The notes under the pieces: generated by a model
Database searches by the model: none
The model's input: only the letters and a program-made list of their open reading frames with translations
What the model was told of the DNA's origin: nothing
In this document: positions 16,636-25,441 of the stretch, in pieces
Numbering within the stretch: the stretch's first letter is position 1
Layout: each line of letters opens with the position of its first letter
Translations under genes and position numbers: made by a program
Source: Candidatus Hydrogenedentota bacterium
GTDB taxonomy: Bacteria; Hydrogenedentota; Hydrogenedentia; Hydrogenedentales; JAEUWI01
Direction: 5' to 3'
DNA length: 64,000 bases
NCBI GenBank assembly: GCA_016182605.1
Contig: JACPGE010000097.1
Coordinates: 57,461 to 121,460, forward strand

Positions 16636-18065
16636 TATTTGAAAAATCCCGCGCCGGACGCCGTGCAATCAATTTCGACGCCCTGGACGTTCCCGAAGCG
16701 AAGCTCGCGCCGGAACTCTGCCGCGCCAATGCAGCGGCCTTGCCTGAAGTGGGCGAGTTGGACGTGGTGCGCCACTTCACCCATCTTTCCCAACGGAACG
16801 TGGGCATCGACGACACTTTCTATCCCCTCGGTTCCTGCACGATGAAATACAACCCAAAGATCGCCGAAGTGGTGGCCGCCATGCCGGGTATGGCCAAACT
16901 CCATCCGCACCAAAGCTCGTCGGCCGCCTACGCGGGCACCGTGCAGGGAGCCTATGCGCTGATCCATGAACTGGAAGCCATGCTCGCGGAAATCGCCGGC
17001 ATGAAGGCTGCCAGCATCCAGCCCATCGCCGGCGCCCATGGCGAACTCACCGGCGCCCTGCTCATGGCCGCGTACCACCGCGACAAGGGCAACACCCACA
17101 AAGACACCGTCATTGTCCCCGACTCCGCGCACGGCACCAATCCCGCCAGCGCCGTCATGGCGGGATTCAAGGTGGTCGAAGTACCCTCCGACAGTGATGG
17201 CACACTCCACGTGGACAAGTTTCAGGCCGTGATGAACGACCGCGTCGCGGGCGTCATGCTGACCTGCCCGAACACCCACGGCCTCTTCGAATCCAACGTT
17301 GCCCGTATCGCCGAACTCGCCCACGAGGTCGATGCGCTTCTCTACTACGATGGCGCCAATCTCAACGCCATCGTCGGCCAGTGCCGCCCGGGAGACCTCG
17401 GTTTCGATGTGATGCACTACAACCTGCATAAAACTTTCGCCACGCCCCACGGCATGGGCGGCCCCGGTTGCGGCCCCGTGGGCGTGGGAGAACGCCTCCT
17501 TCCCTACCTGCCTGGACCCCGGGTAGTCCATCACGACGGCATCTATTCCCTCGAAACCCCCGAAAAATCCATCGGCCGTATCGCCGCCTTCTTCGGCAAC
17601 TTTCTCATTGCCGTTCGGGCCTACGCCTACATGCGCTTTTACGGCGATGAAGGACTGCGCGACGTCAGCCGCGTGGCCGTGCTCAACGCCAATTACATTC
17701 ACGCGCGGCTCAAGCACGCCTTCAAGCCGGCCTTCGGCAAGCCCTTCATGCACGAGTGCGTTTTCACCGCCCAGCCCCAGGCGGAAAAGGGCGTGCGCGC
17801 CATGGACTTCGCCAAGGCCCTGCTCGATCGCGGTTACCACGCGCCCACGGTTTACTTTCCACTTACCGTAAAAGAGTGCCTCATGATCGAGCCCACGGAG
17901 ACGGAATCGAAGGAGACCCTGGACGCCTTCTGCGATACCATGCTCGAACTGGCGCGCCTGGCCGAAGAATGCCCCGAAATCCTGCAACAGGCGCCCATAA
18001 CCACCCCTGTGGGCCGGCTCGATGAAGTAAAAGCCGCCAAAGATCTTAACTGTGCCTGTCTCTGA
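16626..18065 (+). CDS. gcvPB: Glycine dehydrogenase (decarboxylating) subunit 2
   Basis: 479 residues. PLP-binding half of the P protein. The cofactor lysine is Lys269 in DVMHYNLHKTF, and the PLP-contacting Asp lies in LLYYDGANLNAIVG. Also seen are YPLGSCTMKYNPK near the N-terminus and HGTNPASAVMAGF. It overlaps the end of gcvPA and its TGA overlaps the lplA ATG (TGATG). No gcvL (dihydrolipoamide dehydrogenase) is in the operon; a shared one elsewhere is expected. Confidence 0.97.
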   Translation: MQLIFEKSRAGRRAINFDALDVPEAKLAPELCRANAAALPEVGELDVVRHFTHLSQRNVGIDDTFYPLGSCTMKYNPKIAEVVAAMPGMAKLHPHQSSSAAYAGTVQGAYALIHELEAMLAEIAGMKAASIQPIAGAHGELTGALLMAAYHRDKGNTHKDTVIVPDSAHGTNPASAVMAGFKVVEVPSDSDGTLHVDKFQAVMNDRVAGVMLTCPNTHGLFESNVARIAELAHEVDALLYYDGANLNAIVGQCRPGDLGFDVMHYNLHKTFATPHGMGGPGCGPVGVGERLLPYLPGPRVVHHDGIYSLETPEKSIGRIAAFFGNFLIAVRAYAYMRFYGDEGLRDVSRVAVLNANYIHARLKHAFKPAFGKPFMHECVFTAQPQAEKGVRAMDFAKALLDRGYHAPTVYFPLTVKECLMIEPTETESKETLDAFCDTMLELARLAEECPEILQQAPITTPVGRLDEVKAAKDLNCACL

Positions 18066-18790
18066 TGTTGTGGATCGATCACAGCTTTGCTGCCCCCGCG
18101 CAGAACCTGGCGCTGGAGGAAGTTCTGCTTGAACAGGTGGTGGCCGGCGCACGGCCCAGTCTGCTCCGCTTCTGGGAGAGTCCCACGCCTTTTGTGGTAC
18201 TCGGCACGGCACAATGTCTGAGCACCGAAGTTATTGAAACGGCCTGTATCGCCGATGGCGTCCCCATTATGCGGCGCTGCTCGGCAGGCGGGTGCGTCCT
18301 CCAGGGCCCCGGTTCGCTCAATTTCACCCTGGTCCTCGCCATCGACGCCTACCCCGAAGTGCGCGGCATCCGCGACTCCTATTGCCACATCGCCGATTGC
18401 CTGCGCCGCGCCTTTGCCACACGGAATCTCGCCTTGCGCCACGGCGGTACTTCGGACATCACCTTCAACGGCAAGAAAGTCTCGGGCAACGCCCAGCGCA
18501 GACGGCGCAATGCCGTGTTGCACCATGGTACACTCGTCTACCAGCCCAACTTTGGAGGCATGGCGCGGTACCTGGGCGAGCCTGCCGACAGGCCCGCTTA
18601 CCGGGGTGCCCGGACCCACGCGGAGTTTGTCGGCGCCCTGCCGCTGGATGCAGAAGCCCTCAAGGCACTGGCGAGGGCCGCTTTCGGGGCCGAGGGCGCG
18701 CCAGCTTCGCTTTTTCCAGAAGAAATCCGCCAAAGTGAGGTGTTGGCCAGAGACAAATATGACACCGCCGCGTGGATTCGCCGCCGGTAG
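18065..18790 (+). CDS. lplA: Lipoate-protein ligase A family protein
   Basis: 241 residues, a single BPL/LplA/LipB catalytic domain without the accessory domain. It activates lipoate or octanoate and attaches it to target proteins, here most likely GcvH two genes upstream. Supporting motifs are LRFWESPTPFVVLG, RRCSAGGCVLQGPGSLNF (the variable form of the lipoyl-AMP-binding loop, usually RRxSGGGAVxHD) and the catalytic lysine region FNGKKVSGNAQRRRR. The start codon overlaps the gcvPB stop by one base. The departures in the binding loop (A for G, C for A, Q for H) leave open whether it is a ligase or an octanoyl/lipoyl transferase. Confidence 0.85.
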   Translation: MLWIDHSFAAPAQNLALEEVLLEQVVAGARPSLLRFWESPTPFVVLGTAQCLSTEVIETACIADGVPIMRRCSAGGCVLQGPGSLNFTLVLAIDAYPEVRGIRDSYCHIADCLRRAFATRNLALRHGGTSDITFNGKKVSGNAQRRRRNAVLHHGTLVYQPNFGGMARYLGEPADRPAYRGARTHAEFVGALPLDAEALKALARAAFGAEGAPASLFPEEIRQSEVLARDKYDTAAWIRRR

Positions 18791-18822
18791 GACTTGAGCG
18801 CATTCTAGTTTCCGGTTCGGCA

Positions 18823-18852
18823 TTGACGGGTTCCAGAAAGGTCTGATACGAT
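18823..18852 (+). promoter_or_regulatory. Sigma-70-type promoter of the envelope operon
   Basis: TTGACG (18823-18828) and TACGAT (18847-18852) are 18 bases apart. The predicted start site, about seven bases further on, falls on or next to the GTG at 18859, suggesting a leaderless first gene. Confidence 0.55.
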
Positions 18853-18858
18853 CGATCC

Positions 18859-19530
18859 GTGATACAAGGAAAAAACAGGCGGGTGGCGCGTTTCTGGACC
18901 GCAGTGGCCATCGGCGCACTTGCGGGCCTGGGCGCGGGCTTGTATTTGCGCGCCCAGCTCATGGATGGAGGAGGAGGAGCCTTGCGTGCGCTGCTGGCCC
19001 GGGCCGGTCTCGTGCAGCCGCTGGCCGAATCCGGGCCGCTTCAGGCGGCGTGGCATTATGTCCACGCCTTGCAGGAGGGCGATTGGGATGCAGCCATCGA
19101 TCGGACCTTGTGGATGCAGGAGCGGCTTGGTGTTGCGGCATCGAGCGGCGGCGCAGAGGCGGAGATGGAAGCGCGCCGCGCATTGCGGGCACAGTTGGCA
19201 AGCCGAAATGTGGAAGGCAACCGGCTGCGCCCTGAAGGTGTGGAGGACCAGTACGTGTTTACACCCGCTGCCACCGTGAGGTATCTGGGCAGCGATTCGG
19301 GCGCGGAAGACCTGGAAGCGCCCGTCGGCAAAAGGGTGTGGATGGAAGTGAGTTACAGCGAAAAGAGCCTCGCGCTGCTTGATCGGGATGCAGTGCCCAT
19401 TCAGCGCTTGCGCGTGGGCGTGAATGTGTCAGCAGAGGGTCAGGTTCTCAAAGCCAGCATAATTGGAAACTTGAATATAGACAAAACCACGATTTCGACA
19501 AATTGGGGCATGGCTCCGGGAGGTTCGTGA
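18859..19530 (+). CDS. Membrane-anchored hypothetical protein
   Basis: 223 residues, not recognised. One N-terminal membrane helix (RFWTAVAIGALAGLGAGLYL) is followed by a soluble extracytoplasmic part. A short alpha-helical stretch (AAWHYVHALQEGDWDAAIDRTLWMQERL) resembles the start of NTF2-like or lumazine-binding accessory domains, and a beta-rich C-terminal half follows. The GTG start has no ribosome site and lies at the predicted transcription start. First gene of the envelope operon; its stop overlaps the next ATG by one base. Confidence 0.6.
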   Translation: MIQGKNRRVARFWTAVAIGALAGLGAGLYLRAQLMDGGGGALRALLARAGLVQPLAESGPLQAAWHYVHALQEGDWDAAIDRTLWMQERLGVAASSGGAEAEMEARRALRAQLASRNVEGNRLRPEGVEDQYVFTPAATVRYLGSDSGAEDLEAPVGKRVWMEVSYSEKSLALLDRDAVPIQRLRVGVNVSAEGQVLKASIIGNLNIDKTTISTNWGMAPGGS

Positions 19531-19946
19531 TGCCACTGGCAAGTTGTCCACGCTGCAAGAAAATGTTTAACAAAGGCGCCAGCAAGGTCTGCCAGGCATG
19601 TTCGGGCGATGAAGAATCGGATATCGAAAAGATCACCCGCATCATGGACGCCCACATCGATCTCGACGCGGATGAGATCGCCGAGAAGGCGGAGGTCGAT
19701 TTGGCCGTGGTGCTGCGCTTGATCGACGACGGACGCCTCGCGGCCGTGCGCCTGGATGCAAACGTGATGTGCGGCCGATGTGGCGCGCCCGCCATCAGCA
19801 TGTCCAAGAAACTGTGCCAGAAATGCCTGGACGATTTGAACGCCGAAGTAATGAAAGCCCGGTCCGGGATCCGGCTGGGCGAAAAGAAACAGGTTCAGCT
19901 AGGCATGTACAGCGCCCCCCGATCGAAAGACGAGAACAAGCGCTAG
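19530..19946 (+). CDS. YvyF-like zinc-ribbon/HTH regulatory protein
   Basis: 138 residues from the ATG at 19530 with GGGAGG upstream. Two zinc-ribbon pairs flank a helical middle: LASCPRCKKMF...VCQAC at the N-terminus and MCGRCGAP...KLCQKC further on. In between, DADEIAEKAEVDLAVVLRLIDDGRLAA looks like a helix-turn-helix. This arrangement matches the YvyF/TIGR03826 'flagellar operon protein' family of Firmicutes. No flagellar gene is seen here; it sits between envelope genes, so a non-flagellar regulatory role is likely. The family link is from motif memory, not a search. Confidence 0.65.
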   Translation: MPLASCPRCKKMFNKGASKVCQACSGDEESDIEKITRIMDAHIDLDADEIAEKAEVDLAVVLRLIDDGRLAAVRLDANVMCGRCGAPAISMSKKLCQKCLDDLNAEVMKARSGIRLGEKKQVQLGMYSAPRSKDENKR

Positions 19947-20003
19947 GCTGCGCCGCATATCGGCTACTGCCGGAGCCTGACTGCCCAGAAGGAGTCTCAG
20001 AAG

Positions 20004-20168
20004 TTGACTACCAAGGAAAAATATGGGTTGGGGGTTATCGCGGTCTTGTTTCTCGTATTTGGCGTGGTGCTCTACCTCTCCGTGAAACCTTTGTCGGACA
20101 GCGCACATAAACCAGAAGACAGTTACTTCGTTCAGCAGCGGGTCAAAATCCTGAAAAGCAGGCAATAG
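20004..20168 (+). CDS. Small single-pass membrane protein
   Basis: 54 residues. The TTG start has AAGGAGT about ten bases upstream. One membrane helix (GLGVIAVLFLVFGVVLYLSV) is preceded by a short basic cytoplasmic end and followed by about 25 residues outside. The TAG stop overlaps the next gene's GTG by one base. No family recognised. Its strong ribosome site and precise fit between two operon genes make it credible despite its size. Bitopic proteins of this kind often stabilise envelope complexes. Confidence 0.65.
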   Translation: MTTKEKYGLGVIAVLFLVFGVVLYLSVKPLSDSAHKPEDSYFVQQRVKILKSRQ

Positions 20169-21295
20169 TGATAGTGCGCTCAGTGCCCTCCCACCGGACA
20201 GATTATGTTATCGGGCTGGTTCTCCTTGTCCTCAGTCTTGCTCTTCCTGCACGCCCCGCCGTGTTCACAGTGCCTTTCGACAACGGCGAGCTGCGCCGGA
20301 TCGAAGCCGTCGAAACCGCAATCGCCGGCCAGCCGTACGTCCCGCTCGCCGGTATCGTTCAGGAGTTGGGCGGCGAATGGCGTGTGGAAGCGAAACAGGC
20401 CGAGATCAAACTCTTCGGGGCTACCGCCCTGCTGGAAGCGGGTACGCGCCGCGTTTTCCTGCAGGAACAGCAATACGATCTGGGCGCCACGGTTGAGCAG
20501 CTTGGGGACATGCTCTACCTCTCCGTGGCCGATGTCGCCCCCTTCTTTCTTCAGTGCTTCCGGATTCCCCTCAAGCACGAGGCAGCCCCCGTGCCTGCCG
20601 ATCCCGCTGAGGCAACGAATCTGCTTGAGGAAATGGCCCAACCGGTGGCCCCGGCAGAAGAACAACCGGCCTTCCGGCTCGCAACGGTGATTCTTGACCC
20701 TGGCCACGGCGGTTCCGATGCCGGAATTCAGATTCCCGGCGGGGCAATGGAAAAGGAAGTGGCCCTGCAAATTGCCCGGCAGGTTGCCCGCCTCCTGAAA
20801 GAGCAGTCACAACTCGCCGTTCATCTCACCCGCGATGCCGACGTGCCTCTGTCCGAGCAGGATCGGGGCCGCTTCTGCCGGGAACACGAAGGGGATTTGC
20901 TCGTCAGCATTCATTGTGCTAGCAGCACCTCCCAAAAACACCACGGGGTAAACGTCTACTATGGTGTGGACATTCCGGCGCCGGCGGAGGGGCGGCCCAT
21001 GTTCAGCCGCAACCTGCGCACGGGGCAAAACACCATGCGGGAAAGCGGTGCGGCGGCACAAGCAATTGCTCAGGCCGCCGCGCAGGCCTGCAGTATTCCC
21101 TTGCAGGGCGTGCACGCACTACCCATGAAACTCTTCGCCGCGCTCGATTTGCCTGGAGTCTTGGTCGAAGTGGGTTACTTGAGCAACCCCGCCGAGGCGA
21201 ACGTGCTGGCAACCGCGGACTATCAGCAAAAACTGGCGCAGGGCATTGCAACAGGGATCGTGCAGGCGGCAAAGGGTCAGGGAGGCCAGCCATGA
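20168..21295 (+). CDS. N-acetylmuramoyl-L-alanine amidase (Amidase_3)
   Basis: 375 residues, exported by an N-terminal signal (YVIGLVLLVLSLALPARP). Residues ~35-130 look like a copper-amine-oxidase-N/AMIN-type binding domain (GQPYVPLAGIVQELGGEW). The catalytic Amidase_3 domain begins TVILDPGHGGSDAG, with zinc ligands at His180, Glu195 and His249 (VSIHCASS) and the catalytic Glu334 in VLVEVGYLSN. It cuts the amide bond between MurNAc and the stem peptide during cell separation or wall turnover. GTG start overlapping the preceding small ORF; its stop overlaps the next ATG (ATGA). Confidence 0.92.
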   Translation: MIVRSVPSHRTDYVIGLVLLVLSLALPARPAVFTVPFDNGELRRIEAVETAIAGQPYVPLAGIVQELGGEWRVEAKQAEIKLFGATALLEAGTRRVFLQEQQYDLGATVEQLGDMLYLSVADVAPFFLQCFRIPLKHEAAPVPADPAEATNLLEEMAQPVAPAEEQPAFRLATVILDPGHGGSDAGIQIPGGAMEKEVALQIARQVARLLKEQSQLAVHLTRDADVPLSEQDRGRFCREHEGDLLVSIHCASSTSQKHHGVNVYYGVDIPAPAEGRPMFSRNLRTGQNTMRESGAAAQAIAQAAAQACSIPLQGVHALPMKLFAALDLPGVLVEVGYLSNPAEANVLATADYQQKLAQGIATGIVQAAKGQGGQP

Positions 21296-21972
21296 ACACC
21301 GGGCAACGGCGTAATATCGTTTTCCGCTTCTTCTTGAGTGTGTGGGCCCTGCTCACGCTTGTGCTGGTGTTCACCCTGATCCTGCTCGTGAATCAAATGG
21401 TGGAACAGGGCGGCAATCCCGTCGGGACGCTTCTGGCTGGGGATGCGAGCGGTACGGCAACCAGCAACGTGGCCAGGCAAAACCACCCGGGCGAGGCCCG
21501 CGAGGCCGTGCTCTATTTCGTGTCCGCGGATGGGCCATTTCTGGAGGCAGAGCGCTTCCCCATCGAGTATCACCCGCAGACCGTGGAAAACTGCCGCCAG
21601 GTGCTGGCAGGTTTGGCTGCGGGATCGACCGCCGGCCGTTCACCGGTGCTGCCGGAAAGCGCCGAGTTGAAAGCCCTCTTTCTGCTGCCCGACGGCGAAC
21701 TGGTGGTCGATTTTTCCGGCGGCATCCTCAGCGGCGGCATGGGTCAATCCAGTGCAACCCAGGAAGCCTTAATGGTACAAGGCCTGGCGCACACTTTGAG
21801 CCAGCCTGCCCTGCAAGGCGCCTCCGATCCCCTGGTGCAACGCGTGCGTATTCTCGTCGAAGGGACGGTTCCTGTCGAGCGCTTCCCCGCCCATCTGGAC
21901 CTGCGGGAACCGGTAACCGCCAGCAGCAATTGGGTGCGCGCGGTGGCGGCGGGGCCCGGTGGGAATGGTTGA
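21292..21972 (+). CDS. GerMN-domain protein, membrane-anchored
   Basis: 226 residues. An N-terminal membrane helix (FFLSVWALLTLVLVFTLILLV) is followed by an extracytoplasmic GerMN domain: AVLYFVSADGPFLEAERF, LPDGELVVDFSGGI and VRILVEGTVPVE. GerMN domains occur in GerM of spore formers and, in non-sporulators, next to amidases and MurI, as here; they are thought to bind peptidoglycan or wall proteins. Coupled by overlap to both neighbours. Confidence 0.85.
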   Translation: MNTGQRRNIVFRFFLSVWALLTLVLVFTLILLVNQMVEQGGNPVGTLLAGDASGTATSNVARQNHPGEAREAVLYFVSADGPFLEAERFPIEYHPQTVENCRQVLAGLAAGSTAGRSPVLPESAELKALFLLPDGELVVDFSGGILSGGMGQSSATQEALMVQGLAHTLSQPALQGASDPLVQRVRILVEGTVPVERFPAHLDLREPVTASSNWVRAVAAGPGGNG

Positions 21973-22768
21973 TAGCAACCTGGCCATTGGCGTCTTCGAT
22001 TCGGGAGTGGGCGGTCTCACCGTGGTGCGTGAACTCGCCCGGGCCCTGCCCGAAGAGCCCATCGTCTATCTCGGAGACACTGCCCGTGTGCCCTACGGCA
22101 CGAAATCCAGCGCCACCGTAACCCGCTATGCCTTGGCGTGCGCATCCATTCTGCAAGAGCGTGGCATCAAAATCCTGGTCGTCGCCTGCAATACCGCCTC
22201 GGCGCATGGGTTGGGCGCCTTGCGTGCCGCCCTCGATATCCCCGTCATTGGCGTGGTGGAGCCCGGAGCCCATGCCGCCGCAGCCGCCACGAGAAGCGGC
22301 CGCATAGGGGTCATCGGCACCCGCGGCACCGTTTCGAGCGGAGCCTACCCAGAGGCCATTCAGCGCTGCGCCGCGGCGGCAAAAGTCTTCGCCGCACCCT
22401 GCCCGCTCTTTGTTCCGCTCGCCGAAGAGGCCTGGCTGGAAGGGCCTGTTCCCCTCGCCGCGGCCCAAAACTACCTGGGACCCCTGCTCGAAAACGGGAT
22501 TGACACGCTCGTTCTGGGCTGCACCCACTACCCCCTCCTCAAAGAGACCATTGCACACGTGACCGGCCCGGCTGTTACACTGGTGGACAGTGCGGAAGAA
22601 ACCGCGCGTACCGTAGGGCAGACCTTGGACGCCATGGGCGGCCGTTGCACGCGCACGTTTCTGCCGCAATACCGCTTTCTGGTGTCGGATGATCCGGACA
22701 GTTTCGCCCGTGTGGGCGCACTGTTTCTCGGGCGGCCGCTGGACACCGTGGAATGGGTGGATTTCTGA
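21965..22768 (+). CDS. murI: Glutamate racemase
   Basis: 267 residues from the ATG at 21965; a GTG two codons earlier is an equal alternative. It makes D-glutamate for the peptidoglycan stem peptide. All key residues are present: IGVFDSGVGGLTV, YLGDTARVPYG, catalytic Cys75 in VVACNTAS and Cys186 in LGCTHYPLL. Cytoplasmic. Overlaps the GerMN gene by eight bases and the downstream deacetylase by one. Confidence 0.96.
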   Translation: MVDSNLAIGVFDSGVGGLTVVRELARALPEEPIVYLGDTARVPYGTKSSATVTRYALACASILQERGIKILVVACNTASAHGLGALRAALDIPVIGVVEPGAHAAAAATRSGRIGVIGTRGTVSSGAYPEAIQRCAAAAKVFAAPCPLFVPLAEEAWLEGPVPLAAAQNYLGPLLENGIDTLVLGCTHYPLLKETIAHVTGPAVTLVDSAEETARTVGQTLDAMGGRCTRTFLPQYRFLVSDDPDSFARVGALFLGRPLDTVEWVDF

Positions 22769-24429
22769 TGAGTGGCCTCACAAACGAGACCGGATCAGAC
22801 CGGGAGACGGGCGATTCCGGGACCGCGCCCCCGGCCCACACGTCCAAACCTTGGATCTACTTCGCTTTTGGCGCCAGCGTGCTCAGCTCGCTCACGATAA
22901 TCCTCGTGGGGCTGCTCATGTTGTTCTGGAACCAACGGCTTGCCAATCTGCGCCCGCAGACCGAATATTACAGTGCCCAAGTTATCCAGGCCTTGCAGGA
23001 TCAGTACGTGCCTGCCGAGGCCATCGAGGAGGAGCCCGCCGAAGAGCGTTCGGATCGCCAAAGCCTTTGGAACTACCGTGTAATACGGGCGAAGCTGCCT
23101 TCCCATCTCAACGCGGAGGGTATACAAAGACTCGTAGAACGGCGCATGAGCGAATTCAGCGTCCAGGTGGTGGCACGCCCCGTCGTGCCGGAGGGACACG
23201 CCCTCAGCATGATGCTGGGCCCCTATGAGTTCGCAACGCTCACCCTTCTGCAAGCTCCAGCCCCCGTGGAAGAGCAACTCGATGTGCGAGACGTGGCCTC
23301 CCGCATCGGTCAAGATCTTCAACAGTACCTGGAATCCGCCGGTATCCCACGCGAAAGTGTCGCCGTGTCGGAACCCGAAGAACGGGAAGATTCCCGCGCG
23401 CGCTGGACCCAAACCCGTGTGGATATTGTATTGCCTCAAAGCATTTCGGCCGGTGAACTGAGGGGGCGCCTTGGGGAATTGCTCGGCCTGCACGGCGTGG
23501 AGATTATTGCGCCTTCCAATGCGCCGCAGGCCCTGCAATTGCAGCTCAAGGGGCTGCCCATCGCAAGTATTTTCGCCGCGCCCACGCCAGGAAGCACACC
23601 CGCGCGGCCCCTGCAGGTGGATCTCGCCCCCGCCATGGAAGCCGCGCCCGCTCCGCCGGAAACGGCCGCATTATTGGACCCTGCTGTCACTCCAGACGCC
23701 TCCGCGCCCCCGGAACCCGCCCAGCCAGCCACAGGTAACGGTTTCACCGGTGGCGGCGCCCTGTCATCCCCTCCACGCCTTGCCATCATCCTGGACGACG
23801 GCGGCAACGTGTGGGCCCGTTCGGAAGAAGTGCTCGCCCTGGACAACCGCTTGACGCTCGCCATTCTGCCGCTCACCACCTACGCCCAACAGACCGCAGA
23901 GGCCGCATTGACCAAAGGCTTCGAGGTCATGCTACATATGCCGATGGAGACCATTAACCCTTCGGATGACCCCGGCCCGGGCAAGATTATGATCGCGATG
24001 AATGCCGAAGAAATCCGTGAAAAAACCGAGGCTGCCCTGGCCTCGGTGCCTGGCGTGCGGGGCGTCAACAACCACACCGGGTCCTTGTATACCGCCGACC
24101 GGCAGAAGATGCAGGAATTCCTTGCCGTCCTGAAAGAAAAAGAACTCTTCTTCGTCGACAGCCGCACCCATGCCTCCTCCCAAGGCTATCAGATCGCCCA
24201 GGATTTGGGCGTGCTCTCCGCGCAACGGGATATCTTTCTCGACAACGACCGAAGCCAGGCCGCCATACGCGCCCAGTTTGAAGCCCTGCTCGACGTGGCA
24301 AAAAGCAATGGACAAGCCATTGGGATTGGCCACTTCTATCAGGAAACCGCCGCCGTCTTGACCGAGGCCATACCCCGGCTCGACGAGATGGGGATTCAAC
24401 TGGTGCACGCTTCGGAACTGGTCCATTGA
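22768..24429 (+). CDS. Divergent polysaccharide deacetylase (YibQ/DUF610 family), membrane-anchored
   Basis: 553 residues from the ATG at 22768 (TGATG overlap with murI). One membrane helix lies near residues 30-50. A 300-residue variable region follows, partly proline-rich, possibly with two SPOR-like or substrate-binding modules. The C-terminal 240 residues form the divergent deacetylase domain: LAIILDDGGNVW (metal-binding Asp pair), EVMLHMPMET, GVRGVNNHTGS and FFVDSRTHASS, ending AIGIGHFYQ. YibQ relatives are periplasmic and usually sit beside murein hydrolases such as EnvC. Likely trims glycan or peptidoglycan. Confidence 0.85.
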   Translation: MSGLTNETGSDRETGDSGTAPPAHTSKPWIYFAFGASVLSSLTIILVGLLMLFWNQRLANLRPQTEYYSAQVIQALQDQYVPAEAIEEEPAEERSDRQSLWNYRVIRAKLPSHLNAEGIQRLVERRMSEFSVQVVARPVVPEGHALSMMLGPYEFATLTLLQAPAPVEEQLDVRDVASRIGQDLQQYLESAGIPRESVAVSEPEEREDSRARWTQTRVDIVLPQSISAGELRGRLGELLGLHGVEIIAPSNAPQALQLQLKGLPIASIFAAPTPGSTPARPLQVDLAPAMEAAPAPPETAALLDPAVTPDASAPPEPAQPATGNGFTGGGALSSPPRLAIILDDGGNVWARSEEVLALDNRLTLAILPLTTYAQQTAEAALTKGFEVMLHMPMETINPSDDPGPGKIMIAMNAEEIREKTEAALASVPGVRGVNNHTGSLYTADRQKMQEFLAVLKEKELFFVDSRTHASSQGYQIAQDLGVLSAQRDIFLDNDRSQAAIRAQFEALLDVAKSNGQAIGIGHFYQETAAVLTEAIPRLDEMGIQLVHASELVH

Positions 24430-25418
24430 GTATCGTGCTCGGCATAGAAAGCTCCTGCGATGAAACCGGGATCGCCATCGTGCGAAATGGCGTCGAGGTG
24501 ATCGCCAACGAGGTCGCCTCGCAGATCGATATCCACCGCGAGTTCGGCGGTGTTGTCCCAGAGATCGCTTCCCGCCAACACACCACCATCATTTCGCAGC
24601 TCACGGAAAAAGTCCTCGCGGAAGCGGGAATCCGGATCAAGGATATCGATGGCATAGCCGCAACCCAGGGTCCTGGCCTCATGGGCGCGCTGTTGGTGGG
24701 ACTCTGTTTTGGCAAGGCCCTCGCCTACGCCTGGAAGAAGCCCTTTGTCCCCGTACACCACATCGAAGGCCATCTCTTTTCCGTCTTCCTGGGGGAAGCG
24801 CGCCCCGAGTTTCCCCTGCTCGCCTTGGTGGTAAGTGGCGGCCACACCCAATTGATTCATTGGGAGGCGCCCCACCAATACACGATTCTCGGCGCCACGC
24901 GCGATGATGCCGTGGGCGAATCGTTCGACAAGGTGGCGCGCCTGCTGAATCTGCCTTATCCCGGGGGACCGTCCATTCAGCGCGCCGCGGAAGGGGGCAA
25001 CCCCGAAGCATTCGACTTCCCCCGGGCCATGATGGGCCGTAACACCCTCGATTTCAGTTACAGCGGCCTAAAGACCGCTGTGCTTTATGCCCTTCAGGCG
25101 GGTGATCTGTGCGTGGCGGATGTGGCTGCAAGTTTTCAACACGCCGCCGTGGATGCGCTCGTGCGAAAAACACAGCAGGCACTGGATCAGACAGGCCTCT
25201 CACGGCTCGCCCTCGCTGGCGGCGTCGCCGCAAACCGCTTGCTTCGCGATCGCCTCATGGCGGAGTGCAACGCAACGGTCTACTTGCCACCCTTCAAGTA
25301 CTGTATTGACAACGGCGCCATGATTGCCGCCGCGGCATGTTCCCGGCTCGACCTGGGATTGACGGGCGATCTTTCCACCGTGGCCAACCCGAATCTTCCC
25401 TTTACCAGCCTGGCCTGA
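24426..25418 (+). CDS. tsaD: tRNA N6-adenosine threonylcarbamoyltransferase
   Basis: 330 residues. It transfers the threonylcarbamoyl group to A37 of ANN-reading tRNAs, with TsaB, TsaC and TsaE. The TTG start gives MSIVLGIESSCDETGIAI and overlaps the previous stop. The metal site is VHHIEGH (His112, His116); FPLLALVVSGGHTQL and FSYSGLKTAV are typical, and GGVAANRLLRDRL closes the ASKHA fold. A housekeeping gene placed inside a wall operon, a common linkage with murI-type genes. Confidence 0.96.
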   Translation: MSIVLGIESSCDETGIAIVRNGVEVIANEVASQIDIHREFGGVVPEIASRQHTTIISQLTEKVLAEAGIRIKDIDGIAATQGPGLMGALLVGLCFGKALAYAWKKPFVPVHHIEGHLFSVFLGEARPEFPLLALVVSGGHTQLIHWEAPHQYTILGATRDDAVGESFDKVARLLNLPYPGGPSIQRAAEGGNPEAFDFPRAMMGRNTLDFSYSGLKTAVLYALQAGDLCVADVAASFQHAAVDALVRKTQQALDQTGLSRLALAGGVAANRLLRDRLMAECNATVYLPPFKYCIDNGAMIAAAACSRLDLGLTGDLSTVANPNLPFTSLA

Positions 25419-25441
25419 GACGCGCCGCGCAGGAGGCCCCA

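Noticed and set aside
16314..18212. 632-codon minus-strand frame opposite gcvPB
   Set aside because: Antisense shadow of gcvPA/gcvPB, which carry full family signatures and operon overlaps.
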